NCBI GenBank assembly: GCA_964481775.1
Contig: CAYZUX010000285.1
Span: 1 to 6,781 of the forward strand
DNA length: 6,781 bases
Source of the DNA: OLB16 sp964481775
GTDB lineage: Bacteria > Hinthialibacterota > Hinthialibacteria > OLB16
Direction: 5' to 3'
The notes under the pieces: generated by a model
Database searches by the model: none
What the model was told of the DNA's origin: nothing
What the model saw: the letters and a program-made list of their open reading frames with translations, nothing else
Program-made: the position numbers and the translations under genes
Shown: piece after piece, positions 6,397-6,781 of the stretch
How positions within the stretch are numbered: position 1 is the stretch's first letter
How the letters are laid out: every line of letters begins with the position of its first letter

Positions 6397-6781
6397 ACCG
6401 CCCGAAGAGCCGTGAAAACAAGCCCGTCCTCTGTTCCGGTGCCTGGTTTTCCACCAAAGCGGCGATCCGCTCGAGCTGGAGAGCCACGGAAGGGGCTTGG
6501 GGTTCCCCATTCAGGCTCAGCCCCGCTTCCCCCACCACAGCTTCGATGAGAGAAGTTAATACGCCTGTGGTGCTGACAAGTGAAGGTGGAGGTGGGGGGA
6601 CATCGATTCCCCCGGGCAACTCCCCTTGTTTACATCCCACAAAAACCCACCGGTAGGACGAAGAAAAACCGGTGATCCGGTAATCTGCCTTCCATCCCTG
6701 CGAACCATACCATTGGTTGATGGCCGCTTCGAGCTGGGGACGATAGGGGCCAGTGGCCAGCTGCAGCTCCAGCCGTTTGAA
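6395..6781 (-). CDS. Hypothetical protein, C-terminal 128 residues, N-terminus beyond the window
   Basis: The frame is open from the right edge to TGA at 6395, so the gene is partial at its 5' end. The visible part has three sections. Residues 1-52 look like a small alpha/beta fold: the helix PQLEAAINQWYGSQGW (15-30), then strands through SSYRWVFVGCK (41-51). The spacing of that helix, the G-x-x-GW turn and the final W-V-F-V strand faintly recalls DUF4177-type domains (LEELLNELGAEGWELV...). Residues 53-68 are a proline-rich linker (VPPPPPSL). Residues 70-128 are mostly helical, ending in GLFSRLFGR. An internal GTG at 6640 could give an 81-residue product, but it would cut the fold in two and there is no good ribosome site, so I treat the longer frame as real. 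No function is proposed. It is followed within 7 bases by the beta-sandwich gene, probably in the same operon. Confidence 0.6.
   Translation of the reverse strand, partial: FKRLELQLATGPYRPQLEAAINQWYGSQGWKADYRITGFSSSYRWVFVGCKQGELPGGIDVPPPPPSLVSTTGVLTSLIEAVVGEAGLSLNGEPQAPSVALQLERIAALVENQAPEQRTGLFSRLFGR

Noticed and set aside
6388..6510. Longer N-terminal extension of the beta-sandwich gene to position 6510
   Set aside because: It would overlap the upstream gene by 116 bases in another frame, its residues are low-complexity Ser/Gly/Arg, and the GTG at 6387 has a well-placed ribosome site.

Overview
The window reads as bacterial chromosome of moderate GC. Three traits suggest a Planctomycetes/Verrucomicrobia/Lentisphaerae-type lineage or a neighbour such as Hydrogenedentota or Sumerlaeota. 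These are a Tat-signal Gfo/Idh/MocA oxidoreductase, a secreted PQQ-like beta-propeller protein opening with a WPQWRGP motif, and a pseudopilin with an ALPNFLEAQ.RAR helix. This placement is inferred from family resemblance and no marker gene is present. No mobile element, tRNA, rRNA or CRISPR array was seen.

Layout. Positions 1-3426 (minus strand) hold a tight three-gene run, transcribed in the order Gfo/Idh/MocA oxidoreductase, PhoB-like response regulator, PhoR-like sensor histidine kinase. The kinase runs off the left edge before its ATPase domain. The gaps are 27 bp and 0 bp, so the three probably share a transcript. Positions 3427-3717 are a divergent intergenic region with a good -35 hexamer for the plus strand. 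Positions 3718-4476 (plus strand) encode an orphan type IV pilin/type II secretion-like pseudopilin, closed by a strong intrinsic terminator at 4506-4545. Positions 4560-5864 (minus strand, convergent) encode the secreted beta-propeller protein. Positions 5865-5970 are non-coding and carry a C/G-rich palindrome. Positions 5971-6781 (minus strand) hold two adjacent small unknown genes: a 138-residue predicted beta-sandwich protein, and upstream of it the C-terminal 128 residues of a protein with a faint DUF4177-like pattern.

Working together. The kinase and response regulator form a two-component pair, most likely for phosphate limitation by analogy to PhoR/PhoB. The exported oxidoreductase, the propeller protein and the pseudopilin all act at or outside the inner membrane, but nothing in the sequence ties them into one pathway. 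The window looks mostly ordinary. The points worth a second look are the oxidoreductase placed ahead of phoBR, the six-cysteine pseudopilin, the two unknown small genes at the right end and the palindrome in front of the propeller gene.
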